Positions 28,401 through 35,406 of a DNA stretch of 64,000 nucleotides are shown in pieces. Under the pieces are notes generated by a model that was not told where the DNA came from, made no database searches, and was given only the letters and a program-made list of their open reading frames with translations. A program made the position numbers and the translations under genes. Within the stretch, counting starts at the first letter, position 1. Every line of letters starts with the position of its first letter. This stretch comes from Nocardia abscessus (GTDB taxonomy: Bacteria > Actinomycetota > Actinomycetes > Mycobacteriales > Mycobacteriaceae). The stretch lies in assembly GCF_015477775.1 (NCBI RefSeq), contig NZ_JADLQO010000014.1, positions 62,001-126,000 of the forward strand, read 5' to 3'.

Positions 28401-28817
28401 TTCGACCGAGAGTGTCGCATCCGGGTCCGCGGCTGTGTCAGCGGGATGGAACAGAACGGACTCACCGATATTCTGCAGCTGGGCAGGCACCCGCTTCGAA
28501 CCCAGTGGTGGTAATCTACCGGAACTGCCTGCGGCATCGGCTTCCTCGATGCGCGCGCACAAATCTTCGGCGGTTCGTCGCTGCTCGACTCCCAAACCTT
28601 CAGCCACTGTCCGCAGCACTTCGACGAGTAGTTCGTTCGACAACAGCCGCAGCAAGTCGTTGGTGAATGTCTGAGCATCTGTATTCCGACGCAGTTTTGT
28701 GTGTCCCGGCCATCGGATCAGCAGGTGCGACAAGGCCAGGCGCTGATCCTCTTCGATCAAGTGCGGAGCGAGCCAACTTCGCACCTCCCGCCACAGGTGC
28801 CATTCGAGATCGGCCAC
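25479..28817 (-). CDS. NACHT-like STAND NTPase with C-terminal degenerate FGE domain
   Basis: 1,112 residues. Residues 1-95 form a small helical domain (HLLIRWPG, DLLRLLSNELLVEVL), possibly an effector-associated adaptor. Residues 120-400 are an unassigned alpha/beta region. The NTPase follows: Walker A GPTGAGKS (408-415), Walker B LLLLDDADE (502-510) and the NACHT-typical FEFETLGAYFAARRLA near 690-703. Residues 690-800 are helical. Residues 819-1104 are FGE/SUMF-like: YRIGRYPVTALEFARF, FRLPSTLEW, LGIHDLFGGVWEWC and RLGFRVTC. The helical block 930-1015 replaces part of the canonical fold. The usual Cys-rich active-site segment reads KGGGNPSGSYNP, without the cysteine pair, so catalysis is unlikely and ligand binding is more plausible. 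It lies six bases after the protease gene. Confidence 0.85.
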   Translation of the reverse strand: MADLEWHLWREVRSWLAPHLIEEDQRLALSHLLIRWPGHTKLRRNTDAQTFTNDLLRLLSNELLVEVLRTVAEGLGVEQRRTAEDLCARIEEADAAGSSGRLPPLGSKRVPAQLQNIGESVLFHPADTAADPDATLSVEAIGAEWRDPLVLITDFPADAEQSLVALAQVGGPVIWVAGEDLVGASSSAPSNGSGHRDLAATPPGLLLVDFSGIHPESAWAEDGSGAEALSMALAWAEAKGHRVALALPRHVEPGLGLDSPHHRPWRVYRAVKLYSHRYAHRAEHCERLYRAPLPLRDVLFPLLSANSACLAAHVAGILTKETPRRSRTESDEIALAMSLARGLTALGFYEIAYRLEVHCRTRSVRAGLIPLAVDLLPTPGSPEKGRVVGFVASASDLPSRVQRATLTGPTGAGKSITLRDIENRWSVPGAGQLDEWIVPYVPVYVSLSGADAPRRRIDDHLADVGFRSFVHGDTWFELVCHSMVSRLGSLDGMRRLFSSPVLLLLDDADELSPDAERELELNAPSESDTALLLASRVNRGGPALRLREARIRELDEQQVSLLLQKRGGHRSLSDLLGPHGRGIAYHIRNPRLLTVLCELELTVDDLAEADLATILERFVTRRSTESGFARAAGEDPDLLTQWLADVAYEFLTIPQRARRAAKSERGLVAEARSIGLLRERTDRDLIEFEFETLGAYFAARRLAAEVGRHGVNAVMEPHVRRIVADSSGQWQDVCRILVALLRTQDTRKFIELLARNDLRLAHECAAELSGERRRIGSETAALLMRRMTAERDTDDRIDDARALGRHDPRIDADKPRDGMVEVPASTLQGSYRIGRYPVTALEFARFVMADGYRNEDWWSPAGWRWKQRHGIAFPRYWHNRAIGGPNYPVTGVNFFEASAYCSWLTHNHRDRDLVFRLPSTLEWDRAAYSDDRVLQLVLDITAGALAPRAEHGQPPGQQFGRQFAAAMLTAADDMVIANLLRADMDRVRQAKTLIEEYLAPHQEQLRFEAPTPVGIFTANKLGIHDLFGGVWEWCNTAVRQISQSAQQYDDIPHNTTVAEGVTVGIKGGGNPSGSYNPIWLLIGGWFDPLVRSHRLGFRVTCRPGSSSGLVAE

Positions 28818-28823
28818 AGCGTG

Positions 28824-29888
28824 TCACCTGGCGATCCTGGTGGCGATCAGGGGACCGTTGTTCCTCAGATCCGCGAGGATGGCGATCGCGCTGATGCCCT
28901 CGTTGCGCAGATAGCGTTCGTCGTTTCCTGGTTCGGTCAGCATGCCGCCCGCATGGTGGACGCCGATGACCTCGAACGCGTTGTCGAATACCGGCGATCC
29001 GGACGAGCCGGGTTCCGTGGAAGTCGTGTACTGGATGATCCGGTCATCTGCGTACGCGACGAAATTGTTCTGCATGGAGATCTTCTTGTAGTGCCCGCCG
29101 GGGTGCTGAATTATATTGACCCGATCACCGCGGACGGCGCGCCGAGGTCGCAATTCCAGTGGTGTGACGTCGTCGGCGTCGCGTAGTTCGACCACTGTGA
29201 AATCCAATTCCGGATTCGTATAGAACAGTCCGTCCCTCGCGGCACCGTAGGTATTGCCGGGCACCTGCTTACGGAATCTATCGATCTGGTAGTTGAAGGC
29301 GAACTCGCTGCGTATCGCACTGGCGGCATCGGGAATCACGTGGTTATTGGTCATCACGAGCGTCGGGGAAATCAGGAATCCGGTGCCCAGCCCGGCAGGT
29401 GTCCGGATCCTGACGACGGCGCGAGCCGCTTCCAAAGCCATTTCCAGCATGAACACATCGCGGAGGGTGTTCTCTCCGATGATTCGCTCGTGCACCGCGC
29501 CGGGCGACTCCCGACCGGACCATCCGGTGATCCCTCGGGAATCCGCGGTCGGCGTCGTCTCGAACGGATAGCGAGCCAGTATGTCACGCAGGTCGTCGGC
29601 GTGCTCGCCCGCGCCTAGATACGCCAGCATCTTGTTGATGAGCACGCCCAGCGTCTCCCGCCCTGGCTCGTCCTGCCCGAAGGACTGCAATCGCTGCACC
29701 ACCCGAACGGCGACCGCGCGCGGCGAACCGTCGAGATCGAGTGTGGTGATGACATCGTCGGCTCGCGACGTTCCGGCGAATACATCCGTCATCAGATCAA
29801 TACGCGACCGACCGGTCCGGAATTCCGGTAGAGCGCTGAGGATCTCAACGACCCGCGCGAAATCTCGCGACTCCAGGTTGATGCTCAT
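28824..29888 (-). CDS. Effector-associated-domain trypsin-like serine protease
   Basis: 354 residues, cytoplasmic (no signal peptide). Residues 1-110 form a helical domain whose pattern (TGRSRIDLMTDVF, DLDGSPRAVAVRVVQRL, then ETLGVLINKMLAYLG) resembles bacterial effector-associated domains (EADs). These act as death-domain-like adaptors in conflict systems. Residues 150-340 are a chymotrypsin-fold protease: TNNHVI (His183), ELDFTVVEL (Asp229) and TEPGSSGSPVF (Ser296), a complete triad. The ATG at 29888 follows GGGAGGG. It is the first gene of the four-gene operon and the likely executioner, kept inactive until recruited. The exact EAD subtype is not certain. Confidence 0.88.
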   Translation of the reverse strand: MSINLESRDFARVVEILSALPEFRTGRSRIDLMTDVFAGTSRADDVITTLDLDGSPRAVAVRVVQRLQSFGQDEPGRETLGVLINKMLAYLGAGEHADDLRDILARYPFETTPTADSRGITGWSGRESPGAVHERIIGENTLRDVFMLEMALEAARAVVRIRTPAGLGTGFLISPTLVMTNNHVIPDAASAIRSEFAFNYQIDRFRKQVPGNTYGAARDGLFYTNPELDFTVVELRDADDVTPLELRPRRAVRGDRVNIIQHPGGHYKKISMQNNFVAYADDRIIQYTTSTEPGSSGSPVFDNAFEVIGVHHAGGMLTEPGNDERYLRNEGISAIAILADLRNNGPLIATRIAR

Positions 29889-30222
29889 TTCCCTCCCGTG
29901 ACGCCGACACTACCTCTTATTCGGACCGAGCGGGACGGCGTTACGCAATCGCGCCCGCACCCGACCGACCCCGACGGAACCGAACTTCGGCATCAGCGGA
30001 TCGAACAGATCCCACAACCCGTACCGGTCACCGCAGCGACAGCGGCCGAGACGATCGTCCGGATCGAACAGCCGCTGAACCAGATGGCCATCTCCCCCGC
30101 CGGTCTCGTCACCGCGGCACGAATGTCCCCACATTCGGTGAAGTATCCCGAAATCCGGCTGTCGGCAGGCACACTCCCGGCTTTCAGTACGGCGACGAGT
30201 ACGGCGTGACAGAGGTGGTCGA
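29889..30222. other. Intergenic region upstream of the island operon
   Basis: This 334-bp spacer lies between the divergent protease operon and a TetR gene and must hold the promoters of both. A minus-strand frame ending at 29910, 21 bases before the protease start, could encode a short protein (MWGHSCRGDETGGG near its N-terminus, ending VPLGPNKR). A plus-strand frame covers the same bases. Neither has a good ribosome binding site or strong codon bias, so I call no gene. Confidence 0.35.
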
Positions 30223-30857
30223 GTGACGCCTGCGGTGGGGCGGTCGGCGGGGCGTCGGCGGGGACCGAGCAAGGGGGATTTGAAGGAGGCGGCGATTCTG
30301 GACGCGGCGTGGGCGCTGCTGGCGGAGAAGTCGCTGGCCGAGATCACAGTGAGTGACCTGACACAGAGAGCCGGCATTTTCCGGTCGTCGTTCTACTTCT
30401 ACTTCGATTCCAAGGAAGCGGTGCTGCGCGCTTTGGTGCAACGGGCCGGATCCGAGATCCGTTCCTCCACCGGCGCTTTCGCGACCGATGCCGAGGGTCG
30501 GGTCGGTGATCTGGCTCCGTTGATCGCGGGATACCTGCCCCGGTGGCGGGGGCGGGGCAGGTGTTGCGGGCGATCCGGGTGCAAGTGGAGTCGGACCCGG
30601 ACCTACGCGAGTTCTGGGCGCAGATCCGCGACGAAATCCTCGATGACGTCGCCGATTCGATCGAAAGGGCCCAGCGCGCCGGTACTGCCGCGGCGGCGCC
30701 ACCGGCGGCGCGGGAACTGGCAGATGCGTTGTTCGCGATGCTGCTGCAGAGCGCCTACCAGCATTCGTTGCAGCCCGCCGACGAGGCCACCGAGCAGCGG
30801 CTGGTCGACACACTGACGGTGACGTCGCAGCGGCTGCTGGGCTTGACCGGTCAGTGA
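30223..30857 (+). pseudogene. TetR-family regulator, frameshifted
   Basis: The first frame (30223 to ~30540) encodes a good TetR HTH: AAILDAAWALLAEKSLAEI, then VSDLTQRAGIFRSSFYFYFDSKEAV. It continues to LAPLIAGYLP, then loses sense. The C-terminal part (VLRAIRVQVESDPDLREFW to LLGLTGQ) continues in another frame from about 30543. The break lies in a G-rich run (GGCGGGGGCGGGGCAGG near 30545), which is prone to slippage in replication or sequencing. If it is real, the regulator is dead. The intact gene would give about 210 residues. It is divergent from the island operon and may once have controlled it. Confidence 0.8.
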
Positions 30858-30858
30858 C

Positions 30859-30892
30859 GCAACCCTCCCGGCGCGGGCTCCGGGAGGGTTGC
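30859..30892 (+). terminator. Hairpin after the TetR pseudogene
   Basis: GCAACCCTCCCGG pairs with CCGGGAGGGTTGC around a short loop directly after the stop codon. A long T-tract is missing. Confidence 0.6.
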
Positions 30893-31736
30893 TTCGGCGG
30901 TGCTCGCCGCAACCGATGGCAGGTCAGCCGCCCGAGGATCCTGTTTTGAGGCCACCGGCGGAGCCGCTGGGCAAGCGCAGGTTGGCTTCGGGCACACCGG
31001 TGCCGCCGGGGTCGAGTGTTCCGCCCCGAACTCATGACCCGCCGCACGAGAAGGGGCATCGGGGGTTTCGCGGCCTCGCGCGCCGGGGCGGGGCGGGTGG
31101 AGGCAGCGGGTCGGGTCGCAGCAAGCGCACCGATCCGAGCGGGTTCACCTACAGGCGGTCGTTGCGCCGGGTGGGCCCGCGGCCAGTGGCGTTCGTCCCC
31201 GAAGCGCTCGGAGGAAGAAGGCCAGAAGCCGAACAACTCTGCGACGCATCGCCTCAGCGGGTGATCGGCGATGACCGCGACCGGATCAACACGATCCCTA
31301 GGTGATGTACACCTACGGATCTGGCTGGGTGACGCGGCCCTCGATTACGCCGCATCCAGAGAGGCGGTGCGCAGTTTGATCTGCGACTGGAGCGCAAGGC
31401 CTGGTTCACGATCGAGTTGATCCGCGACACCATCGAGGTCTGGTCGCTGCCGCGTCTGCCGTGTGAACGGTTGTACCTCGGGTCGTGACCAGCAGCGTCG
31501 ACGCGGCAGCTCCGTCCCTCACAACAGGCACGCACGCTGCGTTCGGGTTCACTTGAAAGCACGTGCTCCGTTGGTGAGGCGTCCCGCGTCCTGGATAAAT
31601 GCATCACCGACTGGTAGGGAGAGCCTTCCGGGGAGGTCATCCCGAAGGTTCGGAGATCCCGAGTGGGGCAGATGCTGGATGTCAGTTGGGAACTGGGCTA
31701 GCGCGGGGTCACGGCGCGGAAAGGTGCTTCTGCAGC
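30893..31736. other. Gene-poor stretch with probable gene remnants
   Basis: No intact gene is seen in ~840 bp. A short peptide-like stretch around 31367-31460 (FDLRLERKAWFTIELIRDT, then IEVWSLP) reads like a fragment of a coding sequence, with stops and frame changes on both sides. The area fits decayed DNA between two frameshifted genes. Confidence 0.4.
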
Positions 31737-32773
31737 ATGGATCCTTCGCACAAGGTGCGCATCTCGGTTCTGGATACGGCGCCGATCACGCAGCGATCGA
31801 ACGCGAGCACGGCGCTGCGTAACAGCGTTGAACTGGCACAGTTCGTCGACGACCTCGGCTACTACCGGTACTGGGTACCCGAGCACCACGGAATGTCAGG
31901 CGTGGCCAGCGCAGCACCAGCAGTCGTTGCCGAACGTGTTGCCTCGGTGACACGGCGATACGAGTCGGAGCAGGCGGGGTGATGCTGCCCAACCACGCGC
32001 CTATCGTGATCGCCGAACAGTTCGGCACTTTGGAGGCTTTCCACCCGGGCCGCATCGACCTCGGACTCGGTCGTGCACTCGGCGGACCTCGCGAAATTGC
32101 CGACCGCGTGCGCAGCGAGCACGACCGCACAGCCGAACCGTTCGAAGATCAGATCCGAGAATTGCTCGCGCTGTTCGACGCAGAGAACTCCGACGGCCGA
32201 GCGGCGGCTGTGCCTGCCGTAGGCAACAGGCCCGAGGTTTGGCTGGTCGGCAGCAGCAACCATACCGCCCGAATTGCTGGGAGCCTTGGGCTCCCATTCG
32301 CCGCTGCCCACCATCTGAAGCCGATGAACACCGTTGAGGCCGTGCGAACCTATCTGCAGACGTTCCAGCCGTCAGCGATATGCGCGACTCCGCGGATCTC
32401 GATCAGTGTGGCGGTGATCGTCGCTGAAAGCGACGAGCGAGCCCAGTGGCTGGCCGGACCGCTGAGGATGAAGATCGCTCGGCGACAGCAGGGCCGACCG
32501 ATACAGCTACCCAGCCCACAAGCCGCTGAGGCAAACGGGTATGCGAAGAATCGGACCGCACACGATGAGCTGACCGGCGTGTTCGTCGGGGGAACCGCAA
32601 CCGTGCGCCCACAGTTACAGGCACTCATCCATGAGACTGGCGCTGACGAGCTGTTGATCAAGACCGACCTATACGATCCGAACGACCGATACAGATCCTA
32701 CGAACTGTTGATGGGCGAGAAGGCTCACTGGCTGAAGTGGGCGAGTAAGCGTCAGTACTCCCCTGACGTATAG
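31737..32773 (+). pseudogene. Luciferase-like (LLM) flavin-dependent oxidoreductase, frameshifted
   Basis: Frame one, 31737-31982, encodes MDPSHKVRISVLDTAPIT, then GYYRYWVPEHHGMSGVAS, the start of an LLM-class monooxygenase. It terminates after VASVTRR. The correct continuation (IRVGAGGVMLPNHAPIVIAE) is in another frame from about 31957 and runs intact to 32773. It includes FHPGRIDLGLGRALGG and a C-terminal TIM-barrel half. A single indel around 31950-31957 explains everything. Family members use FMN or F420 to oxidise small substrates. Whether the indel is biological or a sequencing error cannot be told here. Confidence 0.85.
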
Positions 32774-32963
32774 CAATCCGGCCAGCGAACCCTCGCAACA
32801 ACGAAATCATCTGACCACCAGCCAACCGACCGACGGCTCGAAGCAATCACGGTCCGGGGTCGCGACCGGCGCGGCGGCCTGCTCGGCGTTCAAGAGAACC
32901 GGGTATCGGTTCCTGATTACCACTTACACCAGTTGCGTTGGGGCGCAACCGGGTGCCGTGGAG

Positions 32964-33362
32964 TCATCCGCGTTGCTCGTCGTGGCGGTGCTGGGCGGCG
33001 ACGACATCGGCCGTGTGCTGACGGATCCACTCCAGGAACTGCCACAAGGACTCGGTGAGTCCCTGGCCGAGGGGGGTGAGTTCGTAGCTGACCCGTGGGG
33101 GCGTGGTGGGCTCCACAGCGCGCGCGACGAGCCCGTCCCGCACGAGCGTGCGCAGCGTCTGCGACAACATCTTCTCGCTGATCCCGCCGATCATGTTGTG
33201 CAGCTCGGAGAACCGCAGTGGCCCGCCGCCCAGGGCGGTCAAGATCAGCATGCCCCAGCGGCTCGTGATGTGATCGAGCACCTCTCGCGCGGGGCACTCG
33301 CTGTTGAATGCGTCACTTGTCGTGGGCCAGGCAGGGTTTCGGACCTGCGAACGTACCGCCAT
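32964..33362 (-). CDS. HxlR-family transcriptional regulator
   Basis: 132 residues. The winged helix shows the HxlR signature: CPAREVLDHITSRWGMLIL, with Cys near residue 23, followed by GGPLRFSELHNMIGGISEKM and LTPLGQGL. Such proteins often sense reactive electrophiles or quinones, some through that Cys. It is divergent from the NmrA-like gene, with a perfect TTACTG-G-CAGTAA palindrome between them, so it probably controls that gene. This pairing of an HxlR regulator and an NmrA/QOR2-like reductase is common. Confidence 0.92.
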   Translation of the reverse strand: MAVRSQVRNPAWPTTSDAFNSECPAREVLDHITSRWGMLILTALGGGPLRFSELHNMIGGISEKMLSQTLRTLVRDGLVARAVEPTTPPRVSYELTPLGQGLTESLWQFLEWIRQHTADVVAAQHRHDEQRG

Positions 33363-33389
33363 ATCCGGAGCTTACCCAGAGGTATGTCC

Positions 33390-33402
33390 TTACTGGCAGT
33401 AA
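33390..33402. promoter_or_regulatory. Palindromic operator in the HxlR/NmrA spacer
   Basis: TTACTG-G-CAGTAA is a perfect 13-bp palindrome 24 bases before the NmrA-like start and 28 bases before the HxlR start. It is the obvious candidate site for the HxlR dimer. Confidence 0.55.
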
Positions 33403-33425
33403 CCCGGACGGCCTACGCTGCCGCC

Positions 33426-34262
33426 ATGGTCACAGTCGTTTTCGGAGCAAGGGGCAATGTCGGCCGCCACGTCGCGGCGGGCCTGATCTCGCGGGGTGAG
33501 CAGGTCCGTCTGACGGGCAGGGCACCCGACGCGGCGGGCTTCCCGCCGGGCGCTCAGGTCGTCGCGGCTGATCTGGAGCGCCCCGACACGCTGCCCGCCG
33601 CGCTCGAAGGAGCGGAGCGCGTGTTCCTCTACGCCAAGCCCGACGGGATCGACGGTTTCGTGTCGGCGGCCGAGACCTCCGGAGTACGGCACGTGGTGCT
33701 CCTGTCGTCCGGGGCGGTCCTGCAAAACAATGCCGACAACCCGATCGCTCGAATGCATACCGTCGTTGAGTCCGCTATCGAAAAGTCCGATCTGGAATGG
33801 ACATTCATCCGGCCCGGCATGTTCGCCACGAACGCACTGTGGTGGTGGCAGAAGTCCATTCGCGACGAGGGCGTCGTCCGGATGCCGTACCCCGATTCGC
33901 GAACAGCGCCCATCCACGAGCAGGACCTGGCGGCAATCGCGGTGACCGCTTTGACCGAGCCGGGTCACCACGGCCACGCCTACTCTGTGTGGGGTCCCGA
34001 GTCGCTGACCCTGCGGCAGCAGGTGCGGCACATAGGTGAGGCCATCGGCCGCGATATCGCTTTCGAGGCGGTCTCCGTCGAACAGGCGCGTACGGCACTG
34101 AGCGCGAGCATGCCTGCGATCGGCGTGGAGGCCGTCATAGCCGGATGGGAAGCCGGAACAGTTGCACCGCCGCAGGTGTCAACGATCATCGAGGAGATCA
34201 CCGGTCGCCCGGCGCGTACTTTCGCGCAGTGGGCGCAGGACCACGCGACCGACTTCCGCTGA
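33426..34262 (+). CDS. NmrA-like NAD(P)-binding oxidoreductase
   Basis: 278 residues, atypical SDR of the NmrA/QOR2 type. The Rossmann motif VVFGARGNVGRHVA is at the N-terminus, followed by HVVLLSSGAV and IRPGMFATNALWW. Catalytic Tyr/Lys residues of classical SDRs are not evident, as expected for this subgroup. ATG at 33426 is chosen because the Rossmann motif starts immediately. It probably reduces quinones or senses the redox state. The divergent HxlR gene is the likely regulator. Confidence 0.9.
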   Translation: MVTVVFGARGNVGRHVAAGLISRGEQVRLTGRAPDAAGFPPGAQVVAADLERPDTLPAALEGAERVFLYAKPDGIDGFVSAAETSGVRHVVLLSSGAVLQNNADNPIARMHTVVESAIEKSDLEWTFIRPGMFATNALWWWQKSIRDEGVVRMPYPDSRTAPIHEQDLAAIAVTALTEPGHHGHAYSVWGPESLTLRQQVRHIGEAIGRDIAFEAVSVEQARTALSASMPAIGVEAVIAGWEAGTVAPPQVSTIIEEITGRPARTFAQWAQDHATDFR

Positions 34263-34467
34263 CCGGTCGTGCTGCCGAGCCGGGTGGGGCGTGAATCGTG
34301 GCCGATGAGGCAGCAGCGATATGGGGGATTCCCCTGAGGTGGAAGTGTGATCGCCTTGGATACGCTCGGTCGGCCTTCGCGACATGACGTCGGAAAGCGT
34401 TGTGCAACTGGTGAACAGGAGGTCGAGGTTGTTGACGAGAACCATGGGCAGTGGGAGGGCTGGGCGC

Positions 34468-34947
34468 ATGATTGCGCGCACCGCGGTCATCGCGGCGTTG
34501 ACGCTCGCTCCTGCCGCTGTCGTCGTGCCGGCCTTCGCCGTTCCATGCCACGGGACCGCGACCGCCGGTTGTGCCCACAATCCCGGTGGCATCGAAGACC
34601 GATACGGGGCGGACGGCTTCGACGACTTCGGCCGCGACCGCTCCGGGCGTGACCGGTTCGGTTACGACTCCCTCGGTTACGACTCGTTCGGCTACGACCG
34701 CTCCGGCAGGGACCGATCCGGCTACGACTCCCTCGGTTACGACTCGTTCGGCTACGACCGCTCCGGCAGGGACCGATCCGGCTACGACCGGTCCGGACGG
34801 GACCGGTTCGGTTACGACAAATGGGGTTACGACAGATCGGGATACACCGCGCAGGGCTGCGCCCGCACCGGTGAGGACCGCCCTGATGCCGACCACGCCG
34901 AATGTGAGCGGTTGCGCAACTCTCGTCCCTCGACCGGAAGCTCCTGA
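34468..34947 (+). CDS. Secreted protein with YDRSG-type pentapeptide repeats
   Basis: About 159 residues from ATG 34468, chosen because the signal peptide begins there (MIARTAVIAALTLAPAAVVV, cleavage near AFA). Other in-frame starts lie upstream (34384, 34444). Residues ~40-130 are a regular five-residue repeat, G-[YR]-D-[RSK]-[SFLW], in roughly 20 copies. The rest is an acidic tail (GCARTGEDRPDADH) with two Cys. The Tyr and Asp every five residues give a highly hydrophilic, possibly fibrous or metal-binding surface. Part of the repeat arose by an exact 60-bp DNA duplication. No known family is recognised. Confidence 0.8.
   Translation: MIARTAVIAALTLAPAAVVVPAFAVPCHGTATAGCAHNPGGIEDRYGADGFDDFGRDRSGRDRFGYDSLGYDSFGYDRSGRDRSGYDSLGYDSFGYDRSGRDRSGYDRSGRDRFGYDKWGYDRSGYTAQGCARTGEDRPDADHAECERLRNSRPSTGSS
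34663..34788. repeat. Exact 60-bp tandem duplication inside the pentapeptide gene
   Basis: Bases 34663-34728 are identical to 34723-34788 (period 60, i.e. 20 codons). The duplication is in frame and adds four pentapeptide units. It indicates recent expansion and probable length variation between strains. Confidence 0.92.
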
Positions 34948-35066
34948 TCTCTTCGTGGCAGAACGAATCTGGCCCCGTCGGTCAGCGTGAGTGGCTACCC
35001 GGCCGTCCATTGGGCCCACGGATGCGGAGGCGACTTATTCTGCCCACTGCGGAGTGAATTCGCTTG

Positions 35067-35104
35067 CTGAAGGGTCGCTACCGCCCGCGGCGGCGACCCT
35101 TCAG
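35067..35104 (+). terminator. Hairpin after the pentapeptide gene; rest of the spacer is empty
   Basis: CTGAAGGGTCGC and GCGACCCTTCAG form a perfect 12-bp stem about 120 bp behind the pentapeptide gene, without a T-tract. The spacer 34948-35406 otherwise shows only GC-rich runs, including CCCACCCGGGGGGTGGGC near 35243. These may terminate the opposing MFS gene. No gene is seen. Confidence 0.55.
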
Positions 35105-35406
35105 TCGTGAGAGGGCAATGCGGACAAGGTCGTGCCACGCGGAACGCCGCAGTGGATTCGCCTCGCGGCCGACCCGCGAGCCGCTACCGTCCGAGGTGGG
35201 TGCAAGGTGCCTACCCCCTGAGGGCGCCTCACCCACCCACCCGGGGGGTGGGCACCCTCCACCCCCCGGGGCCCATGACCAGCCCATCTCCGTATCCGTG
35301 CGGCTACCAGCGCCCCTTGTTAGACGAGGCCTACTCCTGGTTCGGTCGTCGCGAACGGAACCGCACGGTCGAAGCGAGTCGCTGCCCGGAGGATGCCCGT
35401 GCATAG

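Noticed and set aside
22450..30222. Integrase or transposase that would mark the island as mobile
   Set aside because: No DDE, tyrosine or serine recombinase motif was seen in any frame, and no copy of the tRNA-Leu end was found downstream.
29910..30377. Small first gene of the island operon
   Set aside because: It ends 21 bases before the protease gene but lacks a ribosome binding site and clear coding bias, and it overlaps the start of the TetR gene.
34198..35019. A 273-codon minus-strand frame with VVAERVVTEGVV repeats
   Set aside because: It is antisense to the NmrA-like C-terminus and the pentapeptide gene; its repeats mirror the duplicated DNA.
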